The notes: generated from the sequence alone by a model not told the origin. DNA of 64,000 bases from Myxocyprinus asiaticus (GCF_019703515.2 NC_059348.1:21810156-21874155), one strand, 5' to 3'. Counted from the stretch's first letter, positions 1 through 13,153 are shown. Program-made: numbers and translations.

Positions 1-358
1 TCACAAATCCCCCCACTGAACATCATGTCAATCTGAGATGACATAAAGAGACAGAAGCAATTGAGACAGCCTAAATAGATAGAAGAACTGTGTTGAAATC
101 TCCAAGCAGCTTGGAACATCCTATCTGCCAACAACCAAGCAAAACTGTGTCCAGGTGTACCTAGGAGAATTGGTGATGTTTTAAAGACAAAGGTGGTCAC
201 ACCAAATATTGATTAACTTTTTTATGTTTACTGGACTTTGTATGACATCAAGTGATAAATGAAAACTATTTATGTCATTATTTATATTATTATTTTTGAA
301 GACATCCTCACTATGCAACATTTTTCACAAGTGCCTAAAACGTTTGCACAGTACTGTG
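1..358 (+). mobile_element. Tc1/mariner 3' fragment with transposase C-terminus
   Basis: Only the tail of an element is present. An open frame at 86-184 encodes NCVEISKQLGTSYLPTTK, then QNCVQVYLGELVMF and a stop, the usual C-terminus of a fish Tc1-like transposase. The 3' non-coding part follows and ends near cacagtactgtgta. The 5' part lies left of the window. It is on the opposite strand to st3gal3. Confidence 0.7.
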
Positions 359-381
359 TATATATATATATATATATATAT
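358..381. repeat. (TA)n microsatellite
   Basis: An uninterrupted TA run of about 12 units sits between the Tc1 fragment and the MITE at 384. Confidence 0.9.
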
Positions 382-383
382 TA

Positions 384-556
384 ATGGCAATGCTTTAAAG
401 TGGATGAATTAAGACATACAGCTTCTATGGGGAGTGTAAGCATGCTGACAGTGTGCTTTGCTTTATCATGCCAAGAGTTTACCTGTGCTGTTAGCATGGT
501 AAAACTCTCTTTGAGAAGTTGAATCTTTAAATTCATCCCATTTAAAGCACTGCCAC
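384..556. mobile_element. Palindromic MITE with TA target duplication
   Basis: The left arm atggcaatgctttaaagtgg pairs with the reverse complement of the right arm (tttaaagcactgccac). Similarity continues imperfectly through most of the 173 bp, so the element folds into one long hairpin. TA flanks both ends (382-383 and 557-558), as expected of a Tc1/mariner-mobilised MITE. Confidence 0.65.
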
Positions 557-976
557 TACAGTCAAAGCACAGTTTGTGTAACAAATACCTTCACCAATGA
601 ATTTCAAGACAATTACTGTCGGAATTCAAACAGCCTGCAATTCATGCAGTTCTCCCTAGGCTCTGTTTTTTGTGAGGACTAGAATAGTTTTGTGCAATAA
701 AATGTGATAGATATTTAATAACATCCGTCAGTTACTCTAATTAAGGCCTGTGTGCTCTTGTATTTAGTCTGTGATACTTTTAACTTTTTGTCTTCTCTTT
801 GGCCAGCATCTTCCTGTTTTTATTGTCCATATCTTAGGCCAAGCATTATGTTTTTAAGTCCCAAGTTTAAAATAGTTTAAAATTGTAATGTCTCTAGACC
901 CTTTTATGTTACATTTTGTTGCGCTTCAAGGTCTGGTAGACCTTACACAAGCCTAATAATTCATGGCACTCTTAAA

Positions 977-1717
977 GCCGGCACCACACTAGCCAATTTT
1001 TCCTGTGATTTTCAGTTGTGTGCTTCATTAACATAATCACCGGCCAGGCAAACAGAGACGTTGATCACTTGGCCATGAGTTTATCACTTGACCATGAGTT
1101 AATGGCTTCAAAAACTGAAAACACACATCGGCTTGCTTGAAAAAAGAAAAAATATTTCTGTCGCTGAGGTGGGTTCTTGTGTTCTCACCAAGTGTCCAAT
1201 GAGCTTCTTTTACTGAAAAACTGACAAGACATCAAGCTGATCCGAGTGTTTTCATTGCACTCAGCTGCAAATCACAACCTCTGATTGTAATCCATAGTGA
1301 TTGTTACCAAGCATTTTTTCCTGCCTCCAACACTAAAATGACATCAGAAAGCTGATACACAAAAGTCTGTTTTTATTGAGCGTAATTTCTTCACTCACTG
1401 AAAGCTGCATATGGACATACGCATTCTTCGGCAAGCCTTGAGGTGATAAATACACAAATCAAACACTTTCACAAGGTATGTTACTCCATGAATCGCACAA
1501 CTGGTGCATTTAGAGCATTTGTTTCAGAACCTGGTGCGTTTTCTCCCTTGGTTCGGTTCACATAGGCATATATGAACATGCCAATCTCACTCGGATTTGC
1601 ACCAAAACAATCGGTCCGAGTTGGTCTCTGAAGAGAGCGAGATCTCAGCAAAACAGTCTGCATGTGTGACACCCTTGGCCAAAATCGAGTTGTTTGGAGT
1701 CTGCTAGTGTGGCGTCA
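977..1717. mobile_element. hAT-like non-autonomous element, about 741 bp
   Basis: The ends share an imperfect inverted repeat: gccggcaccacactagcc on the left and the complement of gctagtgtggcgtca on the right. The flanks both read TCTTAAA (970-976 and 1718-1724), a 7-8 bp duplication of hAT size. The short frame at 1481-1672 resembles no protein I recognise. Confidence 0.5.
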
Positions 1718-3210
1718 TCTTAAAATGAACGTTTCATGCAGACAACCCACTGACTACTTGATTACTCAAAATACTTTCAAATAACAGTGAATGATGTATT
1801 GATTTGCTTGTCTCAATGAGTGCAGAGTACAAGTAAAATTGTATACATTAAGGCCATCATAAATAAAATTACAAAGCACATACTGAGACTATATCAAAAG
1901 CATTTGAACAAGCCCAACTTGAGAGCTAATCTACTGAGAGACAAGTTAAGCCTTGTTTCCAATGTTCTTTTATTTTGAGAGTTTTTGAAACATTTATTAA
2001 AAGCAGATATTTTCGATCTTGGGTCACCCAAACAAGAGCGCTACATAACATGCCAGAAGTACATGCACAGCTCATCGTATCTCTAACATCTCCTCAGTTA
2101 CTTTAAGGCTATTATTCAACATTAATGTGAAATTAGAAAATGTAAGAGTTTGCCCGTCACTTTCAACGAACAAAACTACATTTCTATTTTCAAAGCACTG
2201 CATCGACCTGATTCTGGTTTGAATTATGATCGCACCAAATTTATGGAAAGGACATTCTAAACATAGCACTATTCTTGATGTCTTCACCATTGGTTCTGCC
2301 TGGCTTTCCTCCAGACTTCTCATTGGCATTTAACTGGGGAATTACAGCCCAAAGACTGAGAGTGACGAGAAAGAAAATGTGAGTGAGCGATACCCTGATT
2401 GATCGCATCTCCATGCCCTCAAAACCACAAGTCTTCTGCAGCGCCACCACACTCTTGTCAAACAGGATGGACCCTGTAACTGATCCATCCAATAAAGCAG
2501 CAGGTGTGAGAGGCCTCTCAATTCCCGAGCGTAGCTCCAGCACACCCTTAACAAGCTTCCAGCATGGCCACAGAGTATTTAATCACTCCATAAAAATCAC
2601 AGGCCTCATCGCCGGCCTCTCCCTCCATCAGCTGCTGGAAACAAGAGGTCAGAGTAAGTGTTCAGCAGTGACTAGGAAAACCTGCTCCTGACTGCAGATG
2701 TGCCGTATGAAGAATCTTCTCAGGAACACTCTGGAGCCTAAAAAATGTAGCACTGTATTTGCAAAAACAGCCTCTTTGTAAAGTCTAAAGGCTTGCTTGC
2801 TAAATTTAACTGGCAGGTATGCTACAAAGACATGCCTCCTACAAATTTGCTGTTGAAAATTTGGATTCTGATGTGTCAAAATGGCTAGCATCTCTCATTG
2901 AATAGTTATCAAGCTGAATCACAAAACGGCATTTACAAACACATACTGTTTAAGATTGATGTTGATACGTCAGACATTATAGACAACTGCTGGATCACAA
3001 TTCTGTTGCAGTATTTTTATGAAAGTGGCATTTTAAACTTAACTATTCATAAAAGAGAATACATTTTGGGGGTCATCTTGTGGGTCGCTACAGTGCTGTT
3101 GATGCTATTTGTAGTCTGAGAGTGTCTATGACATTTAAACTCTTCTTACCGACTGAACAGAGACTTACAAATTACATTTAATGTTTGTCAAACATGTTTG
3201 ACATTTTTAG
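1718..3210. other. Intronic or flanking sequence, nothing recognised
   Basis: Short frames on both strands lack any domain I recognise. I looked for the missing st3gal3 S-motif exon here and did not find it. Confidence 0.5.
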
Positions 3211-3887
3211 TTTGAAGGAATAGTTCACCCAAAAATGAAAATTCTCTCATCATTTACTTACCCTCATGCCATCCCAGATGTGTGTGACTTACTTTCTTCT
3301 GCAGAACACAAATTAAGATTTTTAGAAGAATTTCTCAGCACTTTTGGTCCATACAATGCAAGTGAATGGGTGCCAACATTTTGAAGCTCCAAACATCACA
3401 CAAGTCAGCATAAAAGTAATCCATATGACTCCAGTGGTTAAATCAATGTCTCCAGAAGCGATTTGATAGGCGTGGGTGAGAAACAGATCAATATTTAAGT
3501 CAATTTTTCCTATAAATTCTCCTCCCTGCCCAGTCAGGCTGCACTTTAACTTTCACATTCTTCTTCTTGTGTTTTTGGTGATTCTACTGGGCAAAAATGG
3601 ACTTAAATATTGATCTGTTTCTCACCCACACCTATAATATCACTTCAGAAGACATTGATCTAACCACTAGAGTCATATGGATTACTTTTATGCTGCCTTT
3701 ATGCAATTTTTGGAGTGTCAAAATTTTCAAAATTCACTTGTATTGTATGGACCTAAAGAGCTGAAATATTCTTCTAAAAATCTTAATTTGTGTTTTACAG
3801 AAGAAAGAAAGTCATACACATCTGAGGTGGCATGAGAGTGAGTAAATTATGAGAGAATTTTTATTTTTGGGTGAACTTTCCCTTTAA
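3211..3887. mobile_element. Cyprinid fold-back repeat (tagttcacccaaaaatgaaa family)
   Basis: Left arm 3214-3520 and right arm 3596-3887 are inverted copies along almost their whole length. For example, ggaatagttcacccaaaaat pairs with atttttgggtgaactttccc, and tctgtttctcacccac occurs inverted in both arms. Other copies are at 23283-24200, 36150-36410 (right arm only) and 39521-40012. Confidence 0.8.
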
Positions 3888-4078
3888 CATTAATACTTGG
3901 AAAAAAAAAAAAAATACTTCGGGACAATGAAAAGCTAAATAAAAATTTTAAATACAGTTGAAGTCAGAAGTTTACATACACCTTAGCCAAATCCATTTAA
4001 ACTCAGTTTTTCACAATTCCTGACATTTAATTGTAGAAAATATTCCCTGTCTTAGGTCAGTTAGGATCACTACTTTAT

Positions 4079-5968
4079 CAAATCAAATCAAATCACTTTA
4101 TTGTCACACAGCCATATACACAAGTGCAATGGTGTGTGAAATTCTTGGGTGCAGTTCCGATCAACATAGCAGTCGTGACAGTGATGAGGCATATACCAAT
4201 TTACAATAACATCAAATTAACACAACACAATTTAAACATCTGTTATACACATAATTACCCTCAACAGTATACAAATAATAACATACACTGTACAGTATAC
4301 AATACGCACTATATAGATAAACATTATTCAATAAAAATAAAAATATATAAAAAAGTATATATATATAGAATGTACAGTATTGTACTGTATTGACATTCAG
4401 GCTGTTGGTTGATAGTCAGTTGTTAAGAGAGAACATAATATAATAATAATATAATTTATGACAGTCCGGTGTGAGATATAAGAGTAAGGGTAATAAAGTG
4501 CAGTGCTGATGTATTTTGATCGTGGGAGATCAAGAGTTCAAAAGTCTGATTGCTTGGGGGAAGAAGCCATCATGGAGTCGGCTGGTGCGGGTCCTGATGC
4601 TGCGATACCGCCTACCTGATGGTAGCAGTGAGAACAGCCCATGGCTCGGGTGGCTGGAGTCTCTGATGATCCTCCGAGCTTTTTTCACACACCGCCTTGT
4701 ATATATTTCCTGGAGGGAGGGAAGCTCACCTCCGATGATGTGTCTGGCAGTTCGCACCACCCTTTCAAGTGCTTTGCGGTTGTGGGCTGTGCTATTGCCG
4801 TACCAGGCGGAGATGCAGCCAGTCAGGATGCTCTCCACAGTGCAGGTGTAGAACCGTGTGAGGATGTGGCGGTTCATTCCAAACTTCCTCAGCCGTCTCA
4901 GGAAGAAGAGGCGCTGATGAGCCTTCTTCACAATGACTTCAGTGTGGATGGACCATGTGAGTTCTTCAGTGATGTGGACACCCAGGAACTTGAAGCTGCT
5001 GACTCTCTCCACTGGTGCTCCATTGATGGTGATGGGACTGTGTTCTCTGTCTTTTCTTCTGAAGTCCACCACAAGCTCCTTTGTCTTACTGACGTTGAGG
5101 GAGAGGTTGTGCTCCTGACACCAGTGTGTCAGAGTGTGTAACTCCTCTCTGTAGGCTGTTTCATCATTGTCAGTGACCTACCACCGTCGTGTCATCAGCA
5201 AACGTAATGATGGCATTGGAGCTATGTGTTGCCACACTGTCATGTGTGTACAAGGAATACAGTAGTGGGCTGAGAACACAGCCCTGCGGGGCTCCAATGT
5301 TGAGGGTCAGTGATGAGGAGATGTTGCTGCCTATTCTAACCACCTGGCGTCTGCTTGACAGGAAGTCCAGGATCCAGCTGCACAGCGAGCTGTTTAAGCC
5401 CAGAGCCCGGAGTTTCTCATCTAGCTTGGAGGGCACTATGGTGTTGAATGCTGAGCTGTAGTCTACAAACAGCATTCTCACATAAGTGTTCCTTTTTTCC
5501 AGGTGGGAGAGAGCAATGTGTATTGTAGATGCAATGGCATCATCAGTGGAGCGGTTGTTGCGGTAAGCAAACTGCAGCGGGTCAAGAGAGAGTGGCAATA
5601 CAGAGCAGATGTAATCTCTGATTAGTCTCTCAAAACATTTGCTGATGATGGGGGTCAGAGCAACAGGACGCCAGTCATTTAAACAAGTTATTTTTGATTG
5701 TTTTGGAACAGGCACAATGGTGGATGTTTTAAAGCATGTGGGCACTACAGACAAAGAGAGGGAAAGGTTAAAAATGTCCGTAAAAACACCAGCCAGCTGG
5801 TTTGCGCACGCTCTGATGACGCGGCCCTGAATGCCGTCTGGGCCAGCAGCTTTACGGATATTCACCCGTCGGAAGGATCGGGTTACATCCGCTACAGAGA
5901 CGGAGAGTGAACTAACCTCTGTAGCTTCAGCCGCGAGAACTCTCTCCGCGAGGGCGGTGTTATTTATT
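4079..5968 (-). mobile_element. 5'-truncated L2/CR1-group LINE inserted in the Tc1 element
   Basis: The 3' end lies at the left as repeats of TTTGA on the minus strand (tcaaatcaaatcaaatc on plus), the typical tail of this group. The insertion is flanked by CTTTAT at 4073-4078 and 5969-5974, a short target duplication inside the Sleeping-Beauty-like sequence. The LINE is therefore younger than the Tc1 element. Confidence 0.85.
4530..5967 (-). pseudogene. L2-type reverse transcriptase, C-terminal part, broken
   Basis: Reverse transcriptase copies LINE RNA into DNA at the target site. The frame at 5865-5170 begins [20 protein letters not shown] and carries the catalytic block LFVDYSSAF, the [13 protein letters not shown] block and [10 protein letters not shown] second frame at 5072-4530 continues with VDFRRKDREHSPITINGAPV, KFLGVHITEELTWS and ends PQAIRLLNS, as in fish L2. 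The break near 5075-5170 is a frameshift or stop in the segment that should link the two. The endonuclease domain is missing through 5' truncation. Plus-strand frames over it are shadows. Confidence 0.85.
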
Positions 5969-6078
5969 CTTTATTTGAAGAATGTGAAATGTCAGAATAA
6001 TAGTAGAGAGAATTATTTATTTAAGCTTGTCTTTCTTTCATCACATTCCCAGTGGGTCAGAAGTTTACAAATACTTTG

Positions 6079-7072
6079 TTAGTATTTGGTAGCATTGCCT
6101 TTAAACTGTTTAACTTGGGTCAAATATTTTGGGTAGCCTTCCACAAGCTTATCACAATAAGTTGCTGGAATTTTGGCCCATTCCTCCAGACAGAACTGGT
6201 GTAACTGAGTCAGGCTTGTAACCCTCCATGCTCGCACATGCTTTTCAGTTCTGCCCACAAATTTTCTATCGGATTGAGGTCAGGGCTTTGTGATGGCCAC
6301 TCCAGTACCTTGACTTTGTTGTCCTTAAGCCATTTTGCCACAACTGTGGAGGTATGCTTGGGGTCTTTGTCCATTTGGAAGACCCATTTGCGACTGAGCT
6401 TTAACTTCATGGCTGATGTCTTGAGATATTGCTTCGATATATCCACATAATTTTTCTTCATCATGATGCCATCTATTTTGAGAAGTGCACCAGTCCTTCC
6501 TGCAGCAAAGCACACCCAAAACATGATACTGCCACCCCATGCTTCACGGTTGGGATGGTGTTCTTAGGCTTGCAAGCCTCAACCTTTTGCTCCAAACGAT
6601 GTCATTATGAAGGATGGTTTCATCAGACCAGAGGAAATTTCTCCAAAAAGTAAGATGTTTGTCCCCATGTGCACTTGCAAACTGTAGTCTGGCTTTTTTA
6701 TGGTGGTTTTGGAGCAGTGGCTTCTTCCTTGCTGAGCAGCATTTTACGTTATGTCGATATAGGACAAGTTTTACTGTGGATATAGATACTTGTCTACCTG
6801 TTTCCTCCAACATCTTCACAAAGGTCCTTTGCTGTTGTTCTGGGATTGATTTGCACCAAACTACGTTCAACTCTAGAAGACAGAATGCATCTCCTTCCTG
6901 AGCGGTATGATGGCTGCGTGGTCCCATGGTGTTTATACTTGCGTACTATTGTTTGTACAGATGAACGTGGTACCTTCAGGCATTTGGAAATTGCTCCAAG
7001 GGATGAACCAGACTTGTGGAGGTTCACAATTTTTTTTCTGAGGTCTTGGCTGATTTCTTTTGATTTTCCCAT
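6079..7072 (-). pseudogene. Sleeping-Beauty-like transposase pseudogene
   Basis: The start MGKSKEISQDLRKKIVNLHK at 7072 opens the paired-like DNA-binding domain (helix-turn-helix motifs with GAISKCLKVPRSSVQTIVRK). The frame then shifts. Later pieces hold FLWSDETILHN (first catalytic Asp), DKDPKHTSTVVAKWLK (second Asp) and [19 protein letters not shown] (third acidic residue, the E of DDE). The gene ends at TAA 6079-6081. Pieces lie in different frames (7084-6794, 6927-6544, 6524-6210), so no active protein of about 340 residues can be made. Confidence 0.88.
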
Positions 7073-7630
7073 GATGGCAAGCAAAGAGGCACTGAGTTTG
7101 AAGGTAGGCCTTAAAATGCATCCACAGGTACACCTCCAATTGACTCCAGTTAGCCAATTAGCATTTCAGAAGCTAATTGGCTAATTGCCTAAGGCTTGAC
7201 ATCATTTTCTGGAATTTTCCAAGCTGCTTAAAGGCACAGTTAACTTAGTGTTTGTAAACTTCTGACTCACTGGAATTGTGATATGGTCAATTAAAAGTGA
7301 AACAATCTGTCTGTAAACAATTGTTGGAAAAATTACTCATGTCATGCACAAAGTAGATCCCCTAAACGACTTGCCAAAACTATAGTTTGCTAATATTAAA
7401 TCAGTGGAGTTTAAAACAAAATGGAGTTTTAATGACTTCAACCTAAGTGTATGTAAACTTCTGACTTCAACTTTATGTATTTAAGAGTGTAAGTTTCAGG
7501 GAAGAGCATGTAATAGTTGATGCTATTTGCAAAGATGTGTGAAACCCAGTGTGAAAGTTATTTGGTTGTTCAGCTTTAATTTGAACACTTTTGATTTCTC
7601 CCATATGCTAAACTTATGGCTTGAAGAGCC

Positions 7631-7657
<27 letters not shown>
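7631..7657. repeat. Poly-A tract
   Basis: A run of 27 A is followed by TATATA. It is 160 bp past the Tc1 end and has no recognisable retroelement in front of it. Confidence 0.9.
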
Positions 7658-7661
<4 letters not shown>

Positions 7662-9180
7662 TAAGCCAAGATTTATTATAAGGAATCCTACAAGTCTAAA
7701 TGTAATGTACAGTGAGAGGAGAAATATGGCATCTTGACTTTAAAGGGCTCATTTGAGAGGAGTCAAAAGCACTGGTAGTTAAATATAGCATACTGCTGAT
7801 CAACCAGCATGCAGAAAGTGATTTATATCAAAGGATTGCAGGACAGTTGTTTGGAAGGTACACAGCCTTAAGATTAGATTTCTACAATAAACAAATTTGG
7901 GCCGAAAACAGAGAAGCCTTTCAAACACCTACCAAACCGTATTTCAGAGATTAAAATAAGTTTCCTCTGCATTCCTAAGATGTGAAACTGTAGCTACATA
8001 ATTTAATGTTTAAAAAAAACTGAAGATACTTGCTTTGATCAAGTTTACTCCTGACATGGTCATACTTGAAGGGCAGGGAAAATTTCTCAACCGCGACTTC
8101 CTTTCAAAAAGGATGCGCAATGAAACCTTATCTCGTCATTTCAAATGGACTCCTCATGCAAAACGGGAATAGAGGGGCAACCAAAGATGCACCCAACAGG
8201 GTGATCACAGAGGTTGTCAATGGACCATTCAACAGGTGCTCATAAAGAAAAAATAGCCAAGGGCTTCTTTGTATTTTGTGAAAAAAGTAGTCATGCTCCT
8301 CAAAACCCTCAATCTCTTGCGGCTTTTCTGCTGAAGAAATCTCTCAAAATACTGCACACACAGTACAACCAGAAGAAAATGTGGGCTCTCTTGAAAAAAG
8401 TTTCCTGTTTATCTTTAGGCTAATATTTAAAAGGTCAATAAACCTGGGAGGTACACTGTTAAAGTGAAATGATCTGTTTTTTATGGTGTGTGCTCTAGCC
8501 AACTGAGCCACAATCAAAACCTGTCTTTTAGAGGCACAGGCACGCTGTCAGACAGATGTTGTCCCTGCTGCCCCAGTTGCCATGCTCAGAATGCCTATAA
8601 ACATATCAAGCAGGATAACAAATTTGCAACTGCAGCTCTGCTGTGACATACCAACATGCAAATTAATACAACCACAGCCAGATTGAGCTGGAGCTAAACC
8701 CAGATAAGAGGTATAAACCTGCATGGGCATGATTCATATGAACTTCAGTGTGTGTATGAAGCTCCAAGGGTCCCATCAGAAATGTGCATGTTTTGTGGAG
8801 CACTCATCCAGAGCAGGTCAGGTTCACGTAATCTAGATCCTGTTGCTCTTGACTGGGTCAGAAATCCAAACTCTACACCATACTCCTTTTGTTAGCAGGA
8901 ATCTGTGGTATTTGCAAATTTTCTTCTTTTTTGTCCTGGTTCTGACCCCTTTTTTGCCTTCAGAGCCATCTACTTACCTGACTCACTAGGGTTATTCCAA
9001 GTACAAGATTTGCGTCTACACACTTCATAAGAGGGCAAACAGGACAATGGGGTCAATGGACATCTCACAGTCTTTGGAAAAAGCTTGTTGGTAGAAGGCA
9101 GCCGAAAGGCAAATTGGATGTTTTGTTACAAGATGAAAATGTGACCCTAAAAAAAACAATTACGAAAAACAAAACAGCAT
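7658..9180. other. Nothing recognised
   Basis: Only short, unconvincing frames occur. No repeat ends and no exon of st3gal3 were found. Confidence 0.5.
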
Positions 9181-9390
9181 AGCTGGTTACTGCTTATGTT
9201 GCGTTTTGTATGCTGGTCTAAAGTAAAGGATGCTGGTGTGCTGGTGTTCCCACAAGGCAAGATTTCCTTGGTCAACCAGCATTGCCAGAAAAAACATTTT
9301 GGTCAACCAGCCTCACCAGCACTAAACCAGAACTAACCAGCAAAAACCAGCTTAGACCAGCATGAGAACTGCATGCTCATTAAGCTGGTA
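9181..9390. repeat. Palindromic AGCTGGT/ACCAGC repeat
   Basis: The left half has tgctggtctaaag and repeated gctggtg. The right half repeats accagc many times and ends gcttagaccagcatg, the inverse of the left. Clusters of this type are common in cyprinid genomes. Confidence 0.65.
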
Positions 9391-11106
9391 ATTTTAACTG
9401 GGATATCAGCAGACTGGTTAGAGAGTTGGTCGAGCTTTTTGTTCATGTGTTTTGTTTTACCCCTTCATTACCATAATGTACCATCCTTGAGAAGTTATGA
9501 AAAGCAAGACTCTCCCTGTTTGGCTGATTTGGAGGATGAAAGCATGGCTGCTGGCATGTTCAGATGCAAACATTCACATGCCCCCTCGTCAACCCCTGGC
9601 TTGAAGCCCCACTGGGTCAAAGGGAAAGACAACACCTGCATCAAACTCCAAAAACAGACAGGTTTCTAAATAAATAAAGCTACAAAGGGCCTGAAAATGC
9701 TGACTCTCAATCAAGCTACAAAAGGATCTTAAGTGCTGACTCTCAATAACCAAAAGTCAAACGGACACGAAATTTCAAAGTCTTTTCAAATAATGAAACA
9801 TGTTTCACAGAACCTGTTGGGAGAGGAATGCACTTCTAAAAAAGAAATTCTGAAAGCCACAATGGAATTTAGCAAATTGTTTCTTCTTTGGTTGAATGCC
9901 ACGTCTGTGTTACAGTTTGTAAATCCACTGCGAGTCACCTTTCCTGGAGATTTCTAGAGTAAACAAAGACATGCTCTCTGCAGGCATCAACAAAGATAAA
10001 CAAAGTCATAGAAATAACCTAAATAAATGTTAGCATACAAATAAAGCTAACGAAGGCAACACCACAAAATACAGGCAATGGTTTGCTATGCATTTGCTAT
10101 ACAATATGCCACCACATGGAAAGTGCCTTTCCTACAAACCAAAAGCATGAGGGGTGGGAATCCTAAACCCTAAAGGAGTATTTGATAGGTGGCACATTCT
10201 GGCCTTGCTCTTACCATGTAAGTCTGAAATAATAAGGGATTAGGACATATGGAAAAAGGAAGTGATGGGTAAATGCATTCAGACAGACAGGCAAAGGATT
10301 AAATGGTATTCTGAATGAAAATAATTATCGTGGGAGCCACATGCTCACAGCGACCTCCAGAACTTGTTAATTCAGTTCACTCTTATCACAGCCTATAGGA
10401 TGGCTGGTACACTGCCAATTTTTAAATCACACTCCTTATTCTGTTTTTATATTAGTGACCTCTGAGTTGTTAATCCCTTTCGAATGACTAAAACAGGTTA
10501 AAACCAAGAACAAAAGTATGACACATTTCTGGGGAAGCCTGAAGTTTCAACACATCTGAGCTGTCTTGACTGGTTAATGTTAAAGGAATGTTACCACAGG
10601 AAATTATTTTGACTCTCTTATTTTGTTAAAATATGCAAAAATTAATGTTTAAAGTAATGCACTTGCCATGGAAATCTATAGGTCAAGGAGTTGCACCAGG
10701 ATAAACGTAAAAAGAAAAAGAAAAACAAAACATTGCTTTGAAAATACAGCCACAACAGAGCGCAACAGTCTGGTAAAATCCCATGCATTATCTCCATAGG
10801 GGAACTGATTTTTAACGATAACTTAAAACCTTTTAAGACAGACCTAGCGTGAGCTCTGAGCTTGTTCATCAATGGTATCTGCCTCTGTTAAAGCCATCAG
10901 GCTGCATTAGTTCAACTTCAGTTTTGAAAAATCATGAGTAACAGCTGAATTTTTAGTTAAGAACTACACTACACATAATCCACTACATACACTACCATGA
11001 TTTTATGAATTCCTTTAACAAAAATGAATGGGGAGCCAAGACCAGTAGACCTCTCAAATGATGATTTTAACATCAATCAATCAATCTATCCATCTAATCT
11101 ATCCAT
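9391..11106. other. Nothing recognised
   Basis: Short frames without domains. Two direct fragments, ctacaaagggcctgaaaatgctgac and the similar ctacaaaaggatcttaagtgctgac (about 9681 and 9717), form a small local duplication. Confidence 0.45.
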
Positions 11107-11149
11107 ACACACACACACATAGAGTATATGCAGTGTATATATATATGTA

Positions 11150-11210
<61 letters not shown>
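11107..11210. repeat. Compound (CA)n, (TG)n, (TA)n microsatellite
   Basis: CA units near 11107-11119 are followed by a short unique stretch, TGTG units, and then TA repeats that run on to 11210. Confidence 0.9.
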
Positions 11211-11212
<2 letters not shown>

Positions 11213-13151
11213 TACATATGCAAGCAAAATGGACATTATAACTGAAATATACCCATATGAATCAATATCGAATCAGAATCTAATCGAGAGCTTCTGAATC
11301 GGAATTGAACCCAAAAATCTGAAACCCAGCCCTACAGTAAACACATTTTTGCAGAGAAGAATATAAGCACTTTTACAACACATTTCTGCTTTTAACACCT
11401 CTATACTGCCTTACCCCATAGATTTCCACTGTAAGCGCATTAATGTAAACAGAATTTTCATTTTTACAAACTGAGCCAGGCGTTTATATTGACTGTGGTA
11501 ATCAACAGCATGCCACAGATGATTTTGATAAAGCTTGGGTTGTTTTGAACTTGGAGCATTTGTTTAAGAAAAAACAAAACTTTTAAAAGAGAAAGAAAAC
11601 TTCTATTATGCATACTTTTTAAACATAACCAACAATTAATAGAAAGTCAAAAAATAGAAAAAAATAAAACAAGATAATTCAGGTGAACAGTAAGTTTCTT
11701 CATCATTGAGAAAGCATCCATCTACTGTTCTTTCAATACAAACTGAAAAGGCTTGCATTCTTTCCACCCGTGAGTATTTGCAATATACAAAAGAGCAGCA
11801 GAGTGAAAAATACTTCAAAGCAGCAAGCAGCCACTGTTCAAAGTTACACCAGTCGGACTCTTTGAGATTAAGTGAGTGAAGAGTCTAATGCTATCTGAGG
11901 ATTACGCTGAAGTCTAAAGCTACATGCCTTTCTAAAGTGAACTGCCAACAAAGTCATGCTTTTGTGTGTTCATCTCAGTTCAGGGATGGAGAATGAAAGA
12001 CATTGCCACTCAATGGATCTAAATCGCTGCTGTCACTGCTTGCGCAAACAAAAAGTGTTTTCTGCCTTGCCACCAAGTTTCTGCCATTAAAAAAAAAAGT
12101 GTTTATATATTGGCGAAGTAGCGGCAACTTCACCACAAGTCACTCAACAGGAGTTTCATTGTGCTGATGATATTTTCAAAGATATGTTGTAAGATCTAAA
12201 AAAAGACTTTGAGCTTGATCGAAGGGAATGTATTTGTTTTCAAACATGAAATGAATTGTATACTGTTGTTAGAGACACAGTGTTTGATAAGATTATCTGT
12301 GATTAACCATTGCGATGAATGCCTATAATTGTTTTGCGATTACTTCAATTATTCGCACATCTGTGGTACATATAGAGCGTGCAAATTAGATAAACAACAT
12401 TTAGGTTTTCAACGGGCCCTAAAAACTGTTTAAAATTGTTAAACTGTTTGAGAAAGAAACGAGGGAATGCGTGCGGCTCTCGGAGGCCTGACGTTGATCT
12501 AACGAGAAGAATACAAGTCAGCGTCATTTTTCATCCATAAAAATTCACAGCAGTGATGGGCTTCATTTGTCAAGAGACAAAGTTAAAAAGCTACTTTAAA
12601 GATGATACTCTTACAACCTAATACATACATGAGAGGTCATATAGACTAGCTGGATATAAACATCTTTTAAAGCTGTGGCTGTCAGCCACTGGAATAAAAA
12701 TAATCATGAACTAGATTTTTATATTTTCGGAAGAAAATGTGAGCAGCGCTTGCTTGTTCTAAACTCACCACCACAATAGGGTGTTTCTATTAGGTTGTGA
12801 ATGTTTTTTAGTGTGTTGCAAGAGTGCTCTGGATGGTTTCTAGGATGTTACTAGGTCAAGAGTCCATCTTCAAAGTCTGTATGATACTCTGGTCCCTAGA
12901 CATGGCTCTGGTCAATCCTTCATTGCAAGTCTACTGAAGATAAATAGTAAGTATGATTGCTTAGAAAAGTAATAGCACACCTCTTCTCACAAAGCAGCAC
13001 AATCTGAAGTATAATTTACATCTGTAGCATAAATGAACAAAAGAGGGTTGAGTTCTGCACCAAAGTTTAATATGAGTAACAGTCATGGTGCATTAGCAAC
13101 CACTACAATTTATTTTTTTAATAATTAAAGTGAATTGCTATGTTTAGTATC
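11211..13151. other. Mostly unrecognised; possible repeat end at 11260-11340
   Basis: Sequence near 11262-11336 (atcgaatcagaatctaatcg to cccagccctac) looks like the terminus of an interspersed element, but I cannot find a partner end. The rest shows nothing I can name. Confidence 0.35.
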
Positions 13152-13153
13152 TA

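Larger units (their letters stand above)
3955..7473 (-). mobile_element. Sleeping-Beauty-like Tc1 element, broken by a LINE
   Basis: The ends carry the IR/DR arrangement of salmonid-type Tc1 elements. The outer repeat cagttgaagtcagaagttta is at 3955 and its inverse ends at 7473; inner copies are near 6046-6075 and 7247-7275. TA flanks both sides (3953-3954 and 7474-7475). The transposase lies on the minus strand. An L2-type LINE occupies 4079-5968. Confidence 0.9.

Noticed and set aside
1481..1672. 63-codon minus frame as a small gene
   Set aside because: It lies inside a hAT-like non-autonomous element and shows no domain or splice signals.
4641..5141. Plus-strand open frame of 166 codons
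   Set aside because: It is the antisense shadow of the L2 reverse transcriptase read on the minus strand.
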